This document shows, in pieces, positions 26,385-34,531 of a stretch of 64,000 bases of DNA. The translations under genes and the position numbers were made by a program. This DNA is from Chitinophaga pinensis (GTDB taxonomy: Bacteria > Bacteroidota > Bacteroidia > UKL13-3): NCBI GenBank assembly GCA_945898275.1, contig CAMDHZ010000009.1:1-64000 (forward strand), given 5' to 3'. Under the pieces are notes generated by a model that worked only from the letters and a program-made list of their open reading frames with translations, had not been told where the DNA came from and made no database searches. Each line of letters starts with the position of its first letter. Within the stretch, counting starts at the first letter, position 1.

Positions 26385-28898
26385 ATGAATAAGCAATTAG
26401 TAAGTTTAATAAGTATAACATTCTCAATAGTTTTAGCTATAGGAGCATGGCTGTACTTTACAAAAATTGACGATAAACGTATCAATCCAATCTTAGCCCT
26501 GCCCGATAACATGGCTTTTGCCATTGAAACAGACAACAGTCATCAAAGACTAAAACAACTTAGTAATCCAGAATTTATGGATAGGTTGTTGATGAATGAA
26601 ACCTTACGTTTAAACTATCAAAATCTGCTATATATCGATAGTTTACTTCAAGAAAATGCCGTAATTTCAAATTGGTTCAACAATGGCAAAGCAGTTTATT
26701 CAATACATGCTTTTGAAAATGCAAGTTCCGGAATTCTGTTGAGTATTCAGACTTTGGAGGATATTGACTCTGATTTGTTACAAGAATTTTTTCAAAAACA
26801 TTTTCCTGCAAGGTTCAAAATGAGTAAAAGGAAGTTTGTAAATGAAGAATTATATGATTTTACAGATTTTAAATCGGATTACAGTTTTACAATTGGTTTT
26901 AGAAATAAACTCATGTTTTTCTCTCCAAATGGCAACTTGGTAGAATCTGCTATTGTGAAGATAGGACAGCTTAATACAAGTCAATTAACAGAGGATAAAC
27001 TTTCATTTGTTAGGAAAAATGGAAATGGCATCTTATTTCATGTAAATTATAAAAACTTGGGGAAATTAATTAAAAGTCAAACGCAAAACCAATTAGCTTT
27101 ACCCTTTGATATAATAGGAAACTTTGCTGAACGAGCTGCCTATGAAGTTGAGATAGAAGATGAAGAAATAATGTTAAAAGGTGCTGCAATAACACATGAA
27201 ACTAATTTCCAATTTTTAGATCTATTAAATGCACAAGCCCCAATTAAAAATACCTTAACAGAACATTTGCCTTCAGGTTTAAATTATTCAATGGTTATTG
27301 GCTTTAATGGCTACCGAAATTGGCATAAAAATGTGCAAGAATATTTAATGAGCAAGGGCTTACATCAGAATTATAAGAACTATGCAGATAGCATTGAAAA
27401 GAACTTTCAAATTAAATTTGTGGAAAAATTTCCAACATATTTTAACAAGCATGTAGCCTTGCTTTCGGCCAATGAACCAGGATTATGGAAAGACTCTTGC
27501 TATGTAATTGCAGTTGAAATAAATGAATCTGAGAAAGCTTTGGCGCTTTTAAGACAAATGGAAGAGGCATGGAAACTCAAGAATAATTCAGACTCTATAA
27601 AGGTAAATAATGATTCAATTTATTTGGCTAGCCAATGTCACTTAGGAGATATTCTTAAATATTACTTTACAGATTTATTCGAAGGATTTTCTGCTGATTA
27701 TTATATTTACCATTCGGGCTATATTTACTTTGCCAATAATCCTAAAATACTTCAAAGGTTTCAAGAGAAATGGAATTTGAAAAGGCTTTTAACGGAAGAA
27801 CCAAATTATAAAGCCTTTGAAAACAAATTAGTTAGTGCTAGCAATCTAGAACTATCTATCTACAATGACCACGCCCCAAAATATGCTTTAAACTTTGTTA
27901 CAGAAAATTGGATTAACTTAATCAATAGAAATATGGGCACTTTCAAAAGAGCCCAATATACTTCTATTCAATTTGCAGGTAGCAATGACAAAGTTTTTGC
28001 TACTCAAGGTTACATAAAGTTTAATACTAATAAACCTGAAAAGAACGAACAAGTTTGGGAAATTCAAATAGACACTGGACTTGTAATTGCTCCTTTTGTG
28101 GTGCAACATCATAGTCTTTTGGCGCCTGTTGTCCTAATTCAAGATTTTAAAAACCAACTTTATATGATTGACAGAGAAGGTAAACAACTCTGGAAAACAA
28201 CATTGGATGGTCCTATCTTATCTGATATTAAAGAGCTAGATATATTTAAAAATGGTCGTAAATACTATGCCTTTAATACTTCAAAACAAATCTTTTTAAT
28301 TGATGAAAATGGCAAAAATTTGGCAGGTTGGCCCGCTTGGATTCCAACTGGCACCAAATATCCTGTTGCAATTATAGATCCAAATCACGACAAGAATTAC
28401 CAATTCATTGCAACTGGACAATATTACAAAGTAAGCGCTTTTTCGGCTCAAGGCAGACTTTTACCGGGCTGGAATCCAAAAGAAGTATTTCCAAATTTGG
28501 TTCAAACCTTAACCTACTTAACTTTTAATGGCCAAGGTTTATTAGCCGCATTAAATGAACAAGGTTATATTAGCTACTTTACCTTGCAAGCTAAAAGCTT
28601 CCATGGCATCGCTAAAGATTCTGGGATTATCTATAGAAATGCGTCGCTTGTGCAAAAGGATACTGGAACCATAGAAATACTAGCCCAAGATTCATTGCAA
28701 ACTTATCAGATAGAAATAAGTAGCACCAAGCCAATTAAGCAATCAATTTATCCGATAAAACCAATAAAAACAGAGGAGAAAGTTTACCCAATACCTGTTT
28801 TTGGACCTGTTTTGAAAGGCAATATTTTTAATGAAGCAGACGAATGGATGATATTTGCCGATGAAACCAATAAATTAAAATTATACCATTTGCGTTAA
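26385..28898 (+). CDS. Membrane-anchored protein with C-terminal propeller-like region
   Basis: 837 residues from ATG 26385. A TTG 12 nt earlier is less likely. One N-terminal membrane helix (about 4-24) anchors a large periplasmic part. Residues about 35-520 resemble DUF3352-like extracytoplasmic proteins (LPDNMAFAIETDN, SDYSFTIGFRNKLMFFSP). Residues about 560-770 contain repeats with DREGKQLWKT, DENGKNLAGWP and AQGRLLPGWNP, like PQQ/VCBS-type propeller blades. The role is unknown. It is followed after 4 nt by the flippase-like gene, so an envelope function is likely. An exact 10-mer at 28499-28508 is read as VQT. Confidence 0.7.
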   Translation: MNKQLVSLISITFSIVLAIGAWLYFTKIDDKRINPILALPDNMAFAIETDNSHQRLKQLSNPEFMDRLLMNETLRLNYQNLLYIDSLLQENAVISNWFNNGKAVYSIHAFENASSGILLSIQTLEDIDSDLLQEFFQKHFPARFKMSKRKFVNEELYDFTDFKSDYSFTIGFRNKLMFFSPNGNLVESAIVKIGQLNTSQLTEDKLSFVRKNGNGILFHVNYKNLGKLIKSQTQNQLALPFDIIGNFAERAAYEVEIEDEEIMLKGAAITHETNFQFLDLLNAQAPIKNTLTEHLPSGLNYSMVIGFNGYRNWHKNVQEYLMSKGLHQNYKNYADSIEKNFQIKFVEKFPTYFNKHVALLSANEPGLWKDSCYVIAVEINESEKALALLRQMEEAWKLKNNSDSIKVNNDSIYLASQCHLGDILKYYFTDLFEGFSADYYIYHSGYIYFANNPKILQRFQEKWNLKRLLTEEPNYKAFENKLVSASNLELSIYNDHAPKYALNFVTENWINLINRNMGTFKRAQYTSIQFAGSNDKVFATQGYIKFNTNKPEKNEQVWEIQIDTGLVIAPFVVQHHSLLAPVVLIQDFKNQLYMIDREGKQLWKTTLDGPILSDIKELDIFKNGRKYYAFNTSKQIFLIDENGKNLAGWPAWIPTGTKYPVAIIDPNHDKNYQFIATGQYYKVSAFSAQGRLLPGWNPKEVFPNLVQTLTYLTFNGQGLLAALNEQGYISYFTLQAKSFHGIAKDSGIIYRNASLVQKDTGTIEILAQDSLQTYQIEISSTKPIKQSIYPIKPIKTEEKVYPIPVFGPVLKGNIFNEADEWMIFADETNKLKLYHLR

Positions 28899-28902
28899 TG
28901 TT

Positions 28903-29856
28903 TTGAAAAAGTCTGCATCCTTAATAAACTATGTGTTATTGCCAGCTTTTGGACTGTTCTTACTTTGGCTAAGCCTTAAAGGAACTGATTTTAAAGAGAT
29001 AAAGCAGGTGCTGATTTCAGGTAATTATTGGATAATGATTCCAGTATTAATTGTGTCAATTTTGGTTTATATTTTTAGGGTTGCTCGTTGGAAAATATTG
29101 TATAATGGGATTCACCTGGAGGCAAAGCCCAATGTACTCTTAGCTGCACTCGCAACTGGATATTTGGTTAATTTTGCAATCCCACGATTAGGCGAATTAA
29201 CCAGAGCTGTAATATTAAAACGCCAACAGAATTTTCAAGTAAACCATAGCTTATCTACAATTGTCTTTGAGCGAGTAATCGACGTAATATGTTTATTGCT
29301 TATCATTATGTTAGCTTTTCTTACAGAGCTAGGAAAAGCCGAATCAATTTTCAAGCATTTTACTGAAAATGTTGATTGGTTCAACCCGAAAAAAATAATT
29401 TTTGTTGGTGCAGTATTAATAATTGGAGGCTTAGTTCTATTAGCCATGCGCAGGTATAAAACTCGAATAGGCGAGTGGGTTCAAACCATTATAACAAATA
29501 TGTTAGTGCTGCTAAAAATGAAAGGTAAAGCTGGATTTTTAATCTATACACTTTTTATTTGGATTGGCTTTTATCTGATGACCTATCTATGGTTCTTTAT
29601 GTTTGAAAGCTCTTCAAAACTATCAGCCTACAATGCCTTTATTGTAATGGTTTTGGGTGTTATTGCCAGAACCCTCCCTATACAAGCGGGCTCTGCGGGC
29701 GCCTACCATTATGTGGTTAGTAGCGCCTTAGTTTTAATGGGTTTGAACCTAGCAACTGGTAATGCTTTAGCCATAGTGATACATGGTTTTCAAACGGTAT
29801 TCACCATTGTTTTTGGCTTTTCTGCTTACCTTTGGCTACTCTATCAAAAAAAATGA
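28903..29856 (+). CDS. Flippase-like integral membrane protein (LPG_synthase_TM/AglD type)
   Basis: 317 residues with about eight membrane helices. Motifs of the family are visible: VARWKILYNG near 52-61, NFAIPRLGELTRAVILKR (about 90-107), FERVIDVICLL and the C-terminal PIQAGSAGAYHYVVSSALVLMG. The start is TTG 28903, because the nearby ATG at 28898 is out of frame. Members move or modify lipids or lipid-linked groups. No MprF catalytic domain is attached here. It overlaps the next gene by four bases. It has two exact 10-mers (29478, 29740) and one near copy (29378). Confidence 0.85.
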   Translation: MKKSASLINYVLLPAFGLFLLWLSLKGTDFKEIKQVLISGNYWIMIPVLIVSILVYIFRVARWKILYNGIHLEAKPNVLLAALATGYLVNFAIPRLGELTRAVILKRQQNFQVNHSLSTIVFERVIDVICLLLIIMLAFLTELGKAESIFKHFTENVDWFNPKKIIFVGAVLIIGGLVLLAMRRYKTRIGEWVQTIITNMLVLLKMKGKAGFLIYTLFIWIGFYLMTYLWFFMFESSSKLSAYNAFIVMVLGVIARTLPIQAGSAGAYHYVVSSALVLMGLNLATGNALAIVIHGFQTVFTIVFGFSAYLWLLYQKK

Positions 29857-31010
29857 ATAAACTTAACGCTATTTTTTTCTTGGTATTCGGTTTGAACCTA
29901 GGCACAGTTGCTGCTCAGAATTTCCCTAAACTAGGAAACGACACCTTACTGGATGTGGCTTGTTGGAATGTAGAATGGTTTGGTGATACAGGGAATGGCC
30001 CAAACGACGAAACAACGCAGTTTAATAATGTAAAAGCATTATTAGATAAGACAGAATTAGATGTTCTAGGCTTATGTGAAATAAGTAATCTCACCACATA
30101 CAATACACTAAGTACGCAGCTTTCAAGTAAATATGACACTTATATTTCTACCTTTTCTGCAACACAAAAAATGGCTTTGTATTGGCGCAAAAACATGTTC
30201 GATGTGATTGGTTTTGAAACACTCAATATACTTGCCACCGAGAATTTTACTTTCGCTTCAAGGCCGCCACTGCAGGTTTGTCTTAAAACAAAAACAGGTA
30301 ATAAAATTGATACCATTTATTTTATTGTGGTGCACTTAAAGGCCATATCCGACTTAGATTCGTATAACCGCAGAAAGGCTGCTTCGGGCTTGCTTAAAAC
30401 TTATGTAGAAGCTACACTCAAAGACAAAAAGTATATTATTTTGGGTGATTGGAATGATGATTTAGATGCATCTACTTACCAATCTGCTGAAACGCCATTT
30501 AAGAATTTCTTGGATGCTAAATATACCTTTCCAAGCAAAGAGTTAACAGATGCAGGTAAATCTAGTTATGCGTTTAATGTAAATATGATAGACCATATTA
30601 TGAATAGCAAAACCTTGGATTCTTTTTATTTAAAAGGTTCTGCAAAGGTGTTTGACAATGCCGCCACATACGCTACAAACTTTAGTAATACTACCTCTGA
30701 TCATTGGCCTGTATTTGCCTTTTATGATTGGAAAAAACTAACCACATTAACTATTCCAATTGGAAAAGAAAGTTATGAAAAGCTAGCTGAAGTAAAAGTT
30801 TGGCCAAACCCATTTAGCAATGAAATTACCATTCAATTAAGTACTGCAGGATTTGAAGTGCAAGTTTTTAATATAAATGGAACAAGATTATATGAGTCAA
30901 TTGCAATACAAGCCGAGAAGACTATAAATACAGAAGATTTTCCATCAGGCATGTATTTTATAAGTATAAATCAGAACGGCCAAACTTTTCATGCCAAAAT
31001 GATTAAGTAA
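29853..31010 (+). CDS. Secreted endonuclease/exonuclease/phosphatase family protein with T9SS domain
   Basis: 385 residues from ATG 29853, which overlaps the upstream stop as ATGA. The signal peptide ends LGTVAAQ|N. The EEP domain (about 30-285) has CWNVEWFG (metal-binding Asn/Glu region), LGLCEI (catalytic Glu), VVHLKA, ILGDWNDD (Asp/Asn) and SDHWPVF (the C-terminal Asp-His pair). All catalytic positions look intact. A T9SS type A sorting domain follows from about 305 (VKVWPNPFSNEI to AKMIK). It is probably an extracellular nuclease. An exact 10-mer (29889-29898) encodes GLN in the signal peptide. Confidence 0.9.
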   Translation: MNKLNAIFFLVFGLNLGTVAAQNFPKLGNDTLLDVACWNVEWFGDTGNGPNDETTQFNNVKALLDKTELDVLGLCEISNLTTYNTLSTQLSSKYDTYISTFSATQKMALYWRKNMFDVIGFETLNILATENFTFASRPPLQVCLKTKTGNKIDTIYFIVVHLKAISDLDSYNRRKAASGLLKTYVEATLKDKKYIILGDWNDDLDASTYQSAETPFKNFLDAKYTFPSKELTDAGKSSYAFNVNMIDHIMNSKTLDSFYLKGSAKVFDNAATYATNFSNTTSDHWPVFAFYDWKKLTTLTIPIGKESYEKLAEVKVWPNPFSNEITIQLSTAGFEVQVFNINGTRLYESIAIQAEKTINTEDFPSGMYFISINQNGQTFHAKMIK

Positions 31011-31084
31011 GTTTAATATTTCCTTAACAACTTAATTAAAATGTAAAAATAAATTTGCTGGGTAAAAGTGCAACACAATACTCA

Positions 31085-31270
31085 ATGAATCTGCAAAATT
31101 TAGAAGATAATTATGAAACAATCTGCCCAAGGTGTAAGGTTCAAACCGAAGTTAATAGAATAAAGAGAGGCTTTTTAGAGCGCTTGTTACTTCCTAGTAA
31201 AGGGAAGTTTAAATGCTTAAAATGCCTTAGAATTTTTTATTTTAAGTTAACCCCAAATCAAATTGGCTAA
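31085..31270 (+). CDS. Zinc-ribbon-like miniprotein
   Basis: 61 residues from ATG 31085. A TTG at 31055 would add ten residues. Two Cys pairs, CPRC near residue 14 and CLKC near 47, frame a basic middle (RIKRGFLERLLLPSKGKFK), consistent with one zinc ribbon. No family recognised. An exact 10-mer at 31138-31147 is read as VQT between the two Cys pairs. Strand and order fit a tail gene of the preceding operon, but a 74-nt gap separates them. Confidence 0.6.
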   Translation: MNLQNLEDNYETICPRCKVQTEVNRIKRGFLERLLLPSKGKFKCLKCLRIFYFKLTPNQIG

Positions 31271-31289
31271 TAAGTAGATTATCTGAGAC

Positions 31290-32003
31290 TTACTCCAAGG
31301 TTTTACTGTGATCCATTACATACTTCCAAATTTCAATTACCTCTTCAATGTTTACTTCATAAGGCTTGTATAAAGGATTGTTTGAAACTAAGACCAACTT
31401 CTTGCTTTTGGCAATTTCATTGTACACACGCTTAAAAACAATACCATCTTCTTTGGTAAGGATAACATAGCAAAGGCCATCTTTTAGGCTGAACCAATCT
31501 TCCACATACTCGCAAGTAACATAGGTTTTATCCTGAATAGGTAGCATAGAATCTCCGCTGATCTGGAAGCTTCTATACTTTTTTCGATGGTCTAAAAAGG
31601 GTAGACTAAACTGTGGTAGTTCAGAAATAAACTTACTGTCTGAATAACCAGCTGTATAACCTGCACGTGCTTTTTCAGAAACCAATTCAATGTTCTCTCG
31701 ATTGTCTGGTGTAACCGTGGTAGCAATTACTCGGAGATATTTCCCTTTGATATAATCTTCTAAACCACGCTCCAATTCAGAGACTTTGGACTCTTGCATT
31801 CGTGTGAGGTCTATGCGCAGCAAGGTGTCCAAGCTAATTCTAAAAAAGTCTGAAATACGCATGGCCATATCTAAGGGAGGAGAAGCCACATTGTTCTCAT
31901 AGCTGTTGAGCACAGAGCGCTTTGAGTCTAAGGCAATGGCCATTTCTTCTTGGCTCATACTTCTTCGTTTCCGCAGAAACTTTATATTGCTGGATAAATA
32001 CAT
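31290..32003 (-). CDS. XRE-family regulator with S24 (LexA-like) peptidase domain
   Basis: 237 residues. An N-terminal XRE helix-turn-helix (about 5-62; MSQEEMAIALDSKRSVLNSYENN) is joined to an S24 domain. The probable cleavage site is the Ala-Gly in KARAGYTAG (about 112-116), the catalytic Ser lies in SGDSMLP (about 151-157), and the catalytic Lys in VFKRVYN (about 190). This is the structure of repressors that cleave themselves on RecA-ssDNA filaments, though RecA dependence is not shown here. It is divergent from dinB and is the likely binder of the GTTA-N5-ATTAAC sites at 32048, 32286 and 36472. Confidence 0.9.
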   Translation of the reverse strand: MYLSSNIKFLRKRRSMSQEEMAIALDSKRSVLNSYENNVASPPLDMAMRISDFFRISLDTLLRIDLTRMQESKVSELERGLEDYIKGKYLRVIATTVTPDNRENIELVSEKARAGYTAGYSDSKFISELPQFSLPFLDHRKKYRSFQISGDSMLPIQDKTYVTCEYVEDWFSLKDGLCYVILTKEDGIVFKRVYNEIAKSKKLVLVSNNPLYKPYEVNIEEVIEIWKYVMDHSKTLE

Positions 32004-32047
32004 AACAAACGCAAGGTAGTAATTGATAGATTAAATGTCAATATAAT

Positions 32048-32062
32048 GTTATTTATATTAAC
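32048..32062. promoter_or_regulatory. Candidate operator, site 1 of the mutasome regulon
   Basis: GTTATTTATATTAAC, with inverted arms GTTA and TAAC. It lies 45 bp before the regulator's start codon, in the divergent region. It shares the form GTTA-N5-ATTAAC with sites 2 and 3. The flank TCAATATA just before it also occurs before site 3, and both are followed by AA. Probably autoregulatory. Confidence 0.6.
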
Positions 32063-32128
32063 AATTTTAAATCAAATTGCTGTTTTTCAGGTGTATAATT
32101 TCTATCATAAAAGTATAATAGTCCTAAA

Positions 32129-32146
32129 GCAGGTTTGGTTACCTGC
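32129..32146. promoter_or_regulatory. Inverted repeat in the dinB leader
   Basis: GCAGGT (32129-32134) and ACCTGC (32141-32146) form perfect 6-bp arms around a 6-nt spacer, about 155 bp before the dinB start. It could be an RNA hairpin in a leader or a second protein-binding site. Nothing similar was seen before dnaE2. The role is unknown. Confidence 0.3.
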
Positions 32147-32285
32147 AGGAGTTTACATCAATTAAGTGAAGCTTTAATAGAGATAAATAAACTGAACCAT
32201 AACAACCTACTGTTTGAATCTAAACAATGATTTGATACCACTTGCATTCTTAAAGGATAAAACCTACATTATTCAAAACAAAACT

Positions 32286-32300
32286 GTTACTTTAATTAAC
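32286..32300. promoter_or_regulatory. Candidate operator, site 2, touching the dinB start codon
   Basis: GTTACTTTAATTAAC, same arms and same 15-bp length as the other two sites. It ends on the base before the dinB ATG (32301). Binding here would cover the transcription start region or the ribosome-loading region. Confidence 0.6.
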
Positions 32301-33479
32301 ATGTCTTCAAAGCAAATTGCCCACTTAGATCTCGATACTTTTTTTGTGTCGGCGGAGCGCTTAGAGAATACTGCGCTTTTTGGAAAGCCAATCATCATTG
32401 GGGGCTTTTCGGACAGAGGAGTGGTGACCAGTTGTAGTTATGAGGCTAGAAAGTTTGGCGTTCACTCGGCCATGCCGGGTAAATTGGCACGCCGACTTTG
32501 CCCTCAAGCCATTTGGATTAGGGGAGATATGGATAAGTATAGCAAGCTCTCGCACACGGTAACCGAAATTATTGAAGAAGAAGCGCCTTTGGTAGAAAAA
32601 GCATCCATAGATGAGCATTACTTAGACGTGAGTGGAATGGATAGGTTTTTTGGTACGTATAAATGGATGCAAGCGCTTAAGCACAAAATTATCAGAGAAA
32701 CAGGCTTGCCCATTTCTTTTGGCCTATCGGTTAACAAAACCGTATCTAAGATTGCCACTGGAGAGTCTAAGCCCAATGGGCAATTGCAGGTGCCATCGCC
32801 ACAGGTAAAGCCGTTTTTATATCCTTTGTCTATTCGTAAAATTCCAGGCATTGGAGATAAATCCTACCACACTCTGCGCGACATGGGCATTGTATACATC
32901 GAAACCTTGGCCAATATGCCTTTAGAACTATTGGGTAAGGTAATGGGTGAGAACGGCAAAGCCATTTGGGAAAAAGCCAATGGTATAGACACCCGGCCCA
33001 TAGAACCTTATCATGCCCAAAAGTCGATTGGTTCAGAACAAACCTTTGAGATAGACACCACCGATATGAAGTTTTTGCACAATGTATTGTCTAAAATGGT
33101 GCAAGACATATGCTTTGACATGCGCAAACAAAACAGGCTGTGCGCTACGGTAACAGTTAAATTAAGGTACACCGATTTTCAAACCCATACCATGCAAGCA
33201 AGAGTTCCTTATACCGCTTACGACCATGTGATATTAAATAAGGCCAAAGAACTGCTTCAGAAATTATACGACCGTAGGTTATTGGTGCGATTGATAGGAG
33301 TGAAGGTGAGCAATTTGGTCTATGGCGCGCAGCAAATAGATTTATTTGAAGACAGTGAAGAACTAGTGAAACTATACCAAGCCTTAGATAGCATTAAATT
33401 TTGGTATGGCAAAGATGCCGTAGGAAGGGGCGGCCGCACAAGCGACGATAGAAGGCTTAAAGCAGAAAAGAAAACTTAA
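32301..33479 (+). CDS. dinB: Y-family DNA polymerase (DinB/Pol IV type)
   Basis: 392 residues from ATG 32301. A TTG at 32214 is in frame but adds a non-conserved leader that would cover site 2. The catalytic carboxylates are intact: HLDLDTFF (about 8-15) and SIDEHYLD (about 102-109), the latter with His where DinB usually has Ala. Helix-hairpin-helix region KIPGIGDKS near 185 and a C-terminal little-finger domain follow. QQIDLF near 344 fits a beta-clamp-binding motif. It performs translesion synthesis and probably partners DnaE2. Codons look richer in G and C than the flanking genes. Confidence 0.9.
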   Translation: MSSKQIAHLDLDTFFVSAERLENTALFGKPIIIGGFSDRGVVTSCSYEARKFGVHSAMPGKLARRLCPQAIWIRGDMDKYSKLSHTVTEIIEEEAPLVEKASIDEHYLDVSGMDRFFGTYKWMQALKHKIIRETGLPISFGLSVNKTVSKIATGESKPNGQLQVPSPQVKPFLYPLSIRKIPGIGDKSYHTLRDMGIVYIETLANMPLELLGKVMGENGKAIWEKANGIDTRPIEPYHAQKSIGSEQTFEIDTTDMKFLHNVLSKMVQDICFDMRKQNRLCATVTVKLRYTDFQTHTMQARVPYTAYDHVILNKAKELLQKLYDRRLLVRLIGVKVSNLVYGAQQIDLFEDSEELVKLYQALDSIKFWYGKDAVGRGGRTSDDRRLKAEKKT

Positions 33480-34090
33480 CTCAAGTAGCGGTTTACTTCT
33501 TGTTCGAGGGTTTGTTTGATGTTGGACCAGGAAGTATTGATTAACATTTCGGGCATTGGATTTTGTTCGGCATCACCAAAATAGTTTAAACTTTTAAGCG
33601 CTAAATAAATAGATCCATCATCATGCTTACGTTCATATAGGCTTAATATTTCTTCTAAGGAGAAGTGTTTTAACAATTCATACAAATCAATAAAATCTTT
33701 CTTTGAACCCCTTCCTGTGATAGCCGAAATCTTCATGGCAGCAATATCTTCTGGTTGGGCGAGTCTTAAGCCGTCTTCTAGTAACACTGGGTTTAGCCAA
33801 GGATAGTGGTAGTTGACAATATCTACTTTAATGCCATCAATGCTAAAGATATTGATTTTAGCAGAACGCTTTATTTGAGTTGATTTGCCACAAGTTGAAA
33901 GCAGACTAGAGATTTCGTCGAGGCCAATCTCTAAATTGCCAAAAAGGTCAATATCAATAGACTTTCGATGGCCGTATTGTAGCGCCAAACTGGTTCCACC
34001 AACCAATCGAAGTTCCTTAAACTCTTCTATTTTTATGAGTTTATTTAAGAGTTCCAGAAGCTCGGGTTCAATTGTCTCGTAGTATAACAT
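33476..34090 (-). CDS. AbiEii/AbiGii-type nucleotidyltransferase (toxin-like)
   Basis: 204 residues. The nucleotidyltransferase core has LVGGTSLALQYG (GGTS, about 30-40) and the acidic DIDLF near 47. A third acidic position may be the Asp in VDIVNYHYPW. This is the toxin half of AbiE-like systems, in which related enzymes modify tRNA or other targets. It overlaps its partner (34045-34353) by 46 bases and converges on dinB with a 4-base overlap. Such pairs act in phage defence or element maintenance, but activity is not proven here. Confidence 0.8.
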   Translation of the reverse strand: MLYYETIEPELLELLNKLIKIEEFKELRLVGGTSLALQYGHRKSIDIDLFGNLEIGLDEISSLLSTCGKSTQIKRSAKINIFSIDGIKVDIVNYHYPWLNPVLLEDGLRLAQPEDIAAMKISAITGRGSKKDFIDLYELLKHFSLEEILSLYERKHDDGSIYLALKSLNYFGDAEQNPMPEMLINTSWSNIKQTLEQEVNRYLS

Positions 34091-34353
34091 GCAAAGTTTT
34101 CAATGGGTTCATTAGAAACTGTGGCAACTAGTTTTGCCGATTTAAACTCTAGGGTTCTTAGGCTTTTGGCCACTTTGGTGATTTCCTGTAAGCCAATTAA
34201 GTCTTTCAGGTAAAACCAATCATTAATATGCCCGTATTCCAACACCCTTTGCACCAGAAAAGGTAAGGGGTCATCTAGCTTTAACACTTCATTTACTTTA
34301 GTGTCCCAAAACAAATGCTTCGAAAAGCCTGCTAAATTTTCTTTGGTAAGCAT
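34045..34353 (-). CDS. Putative antitoxin partner (DUF6922-like)
   Basis: 102 residues, no membrane segment. Contains LFWDTKVNEVLKLDDPLPFLVQRVLEYG, where aspartates and the VQRVLEYG helix resemble small proteins found directly before AbiEii-like genes in Bacteroidota, and a second helical unit (DWFYLKDLIGLQEITKVAKSLRTL). The start of the toxin gene lies inside this gene. The antitoxin role is inferred from gene order. No clear HTH was seen. Confidence 0.65.
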   Translation of the reverse strand: MLTKENLAGFSKHLFWDTKVNEVLKLDDPLPFLVQRVLEYGHINDWFYLKDLIGLQEITKVAKSLRTLEFKSAKLVATVSNEPIENFACYTTRQLNPSFWNS

Positions 34354-34473
34354 GTCTCAAAAATACAATATTTATTTTTGATTCAGCAAAAGCTATTCTG
34401 ATGAGCAAAACTTGCTGCAACAAGATACAGGCATCCTCCATTGACAGCATACTAAATGAAAAAAATTGTATCA

Positions 34474-34492
34474 TTGTTTACATTTTAAACAA
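34474..34492. promoter_or_regulatory. Inverted repeat before the membrane protein gene
   Basis: TTGTTTA (34474-34480) and TAAACAA (34486-34492), perfect 7-bp arms with a CATTT spacer, about 40 bp before the start at 34532 and about 120 bp before the antitoxin start. It may be an operator for either gene. No second copy was seen in the window. Confidence 0.3.
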
Positions 34493-34531
34493 CACATTAG
34501 ATTTAATTAAACAAGGTAATAAACCCCAGTT

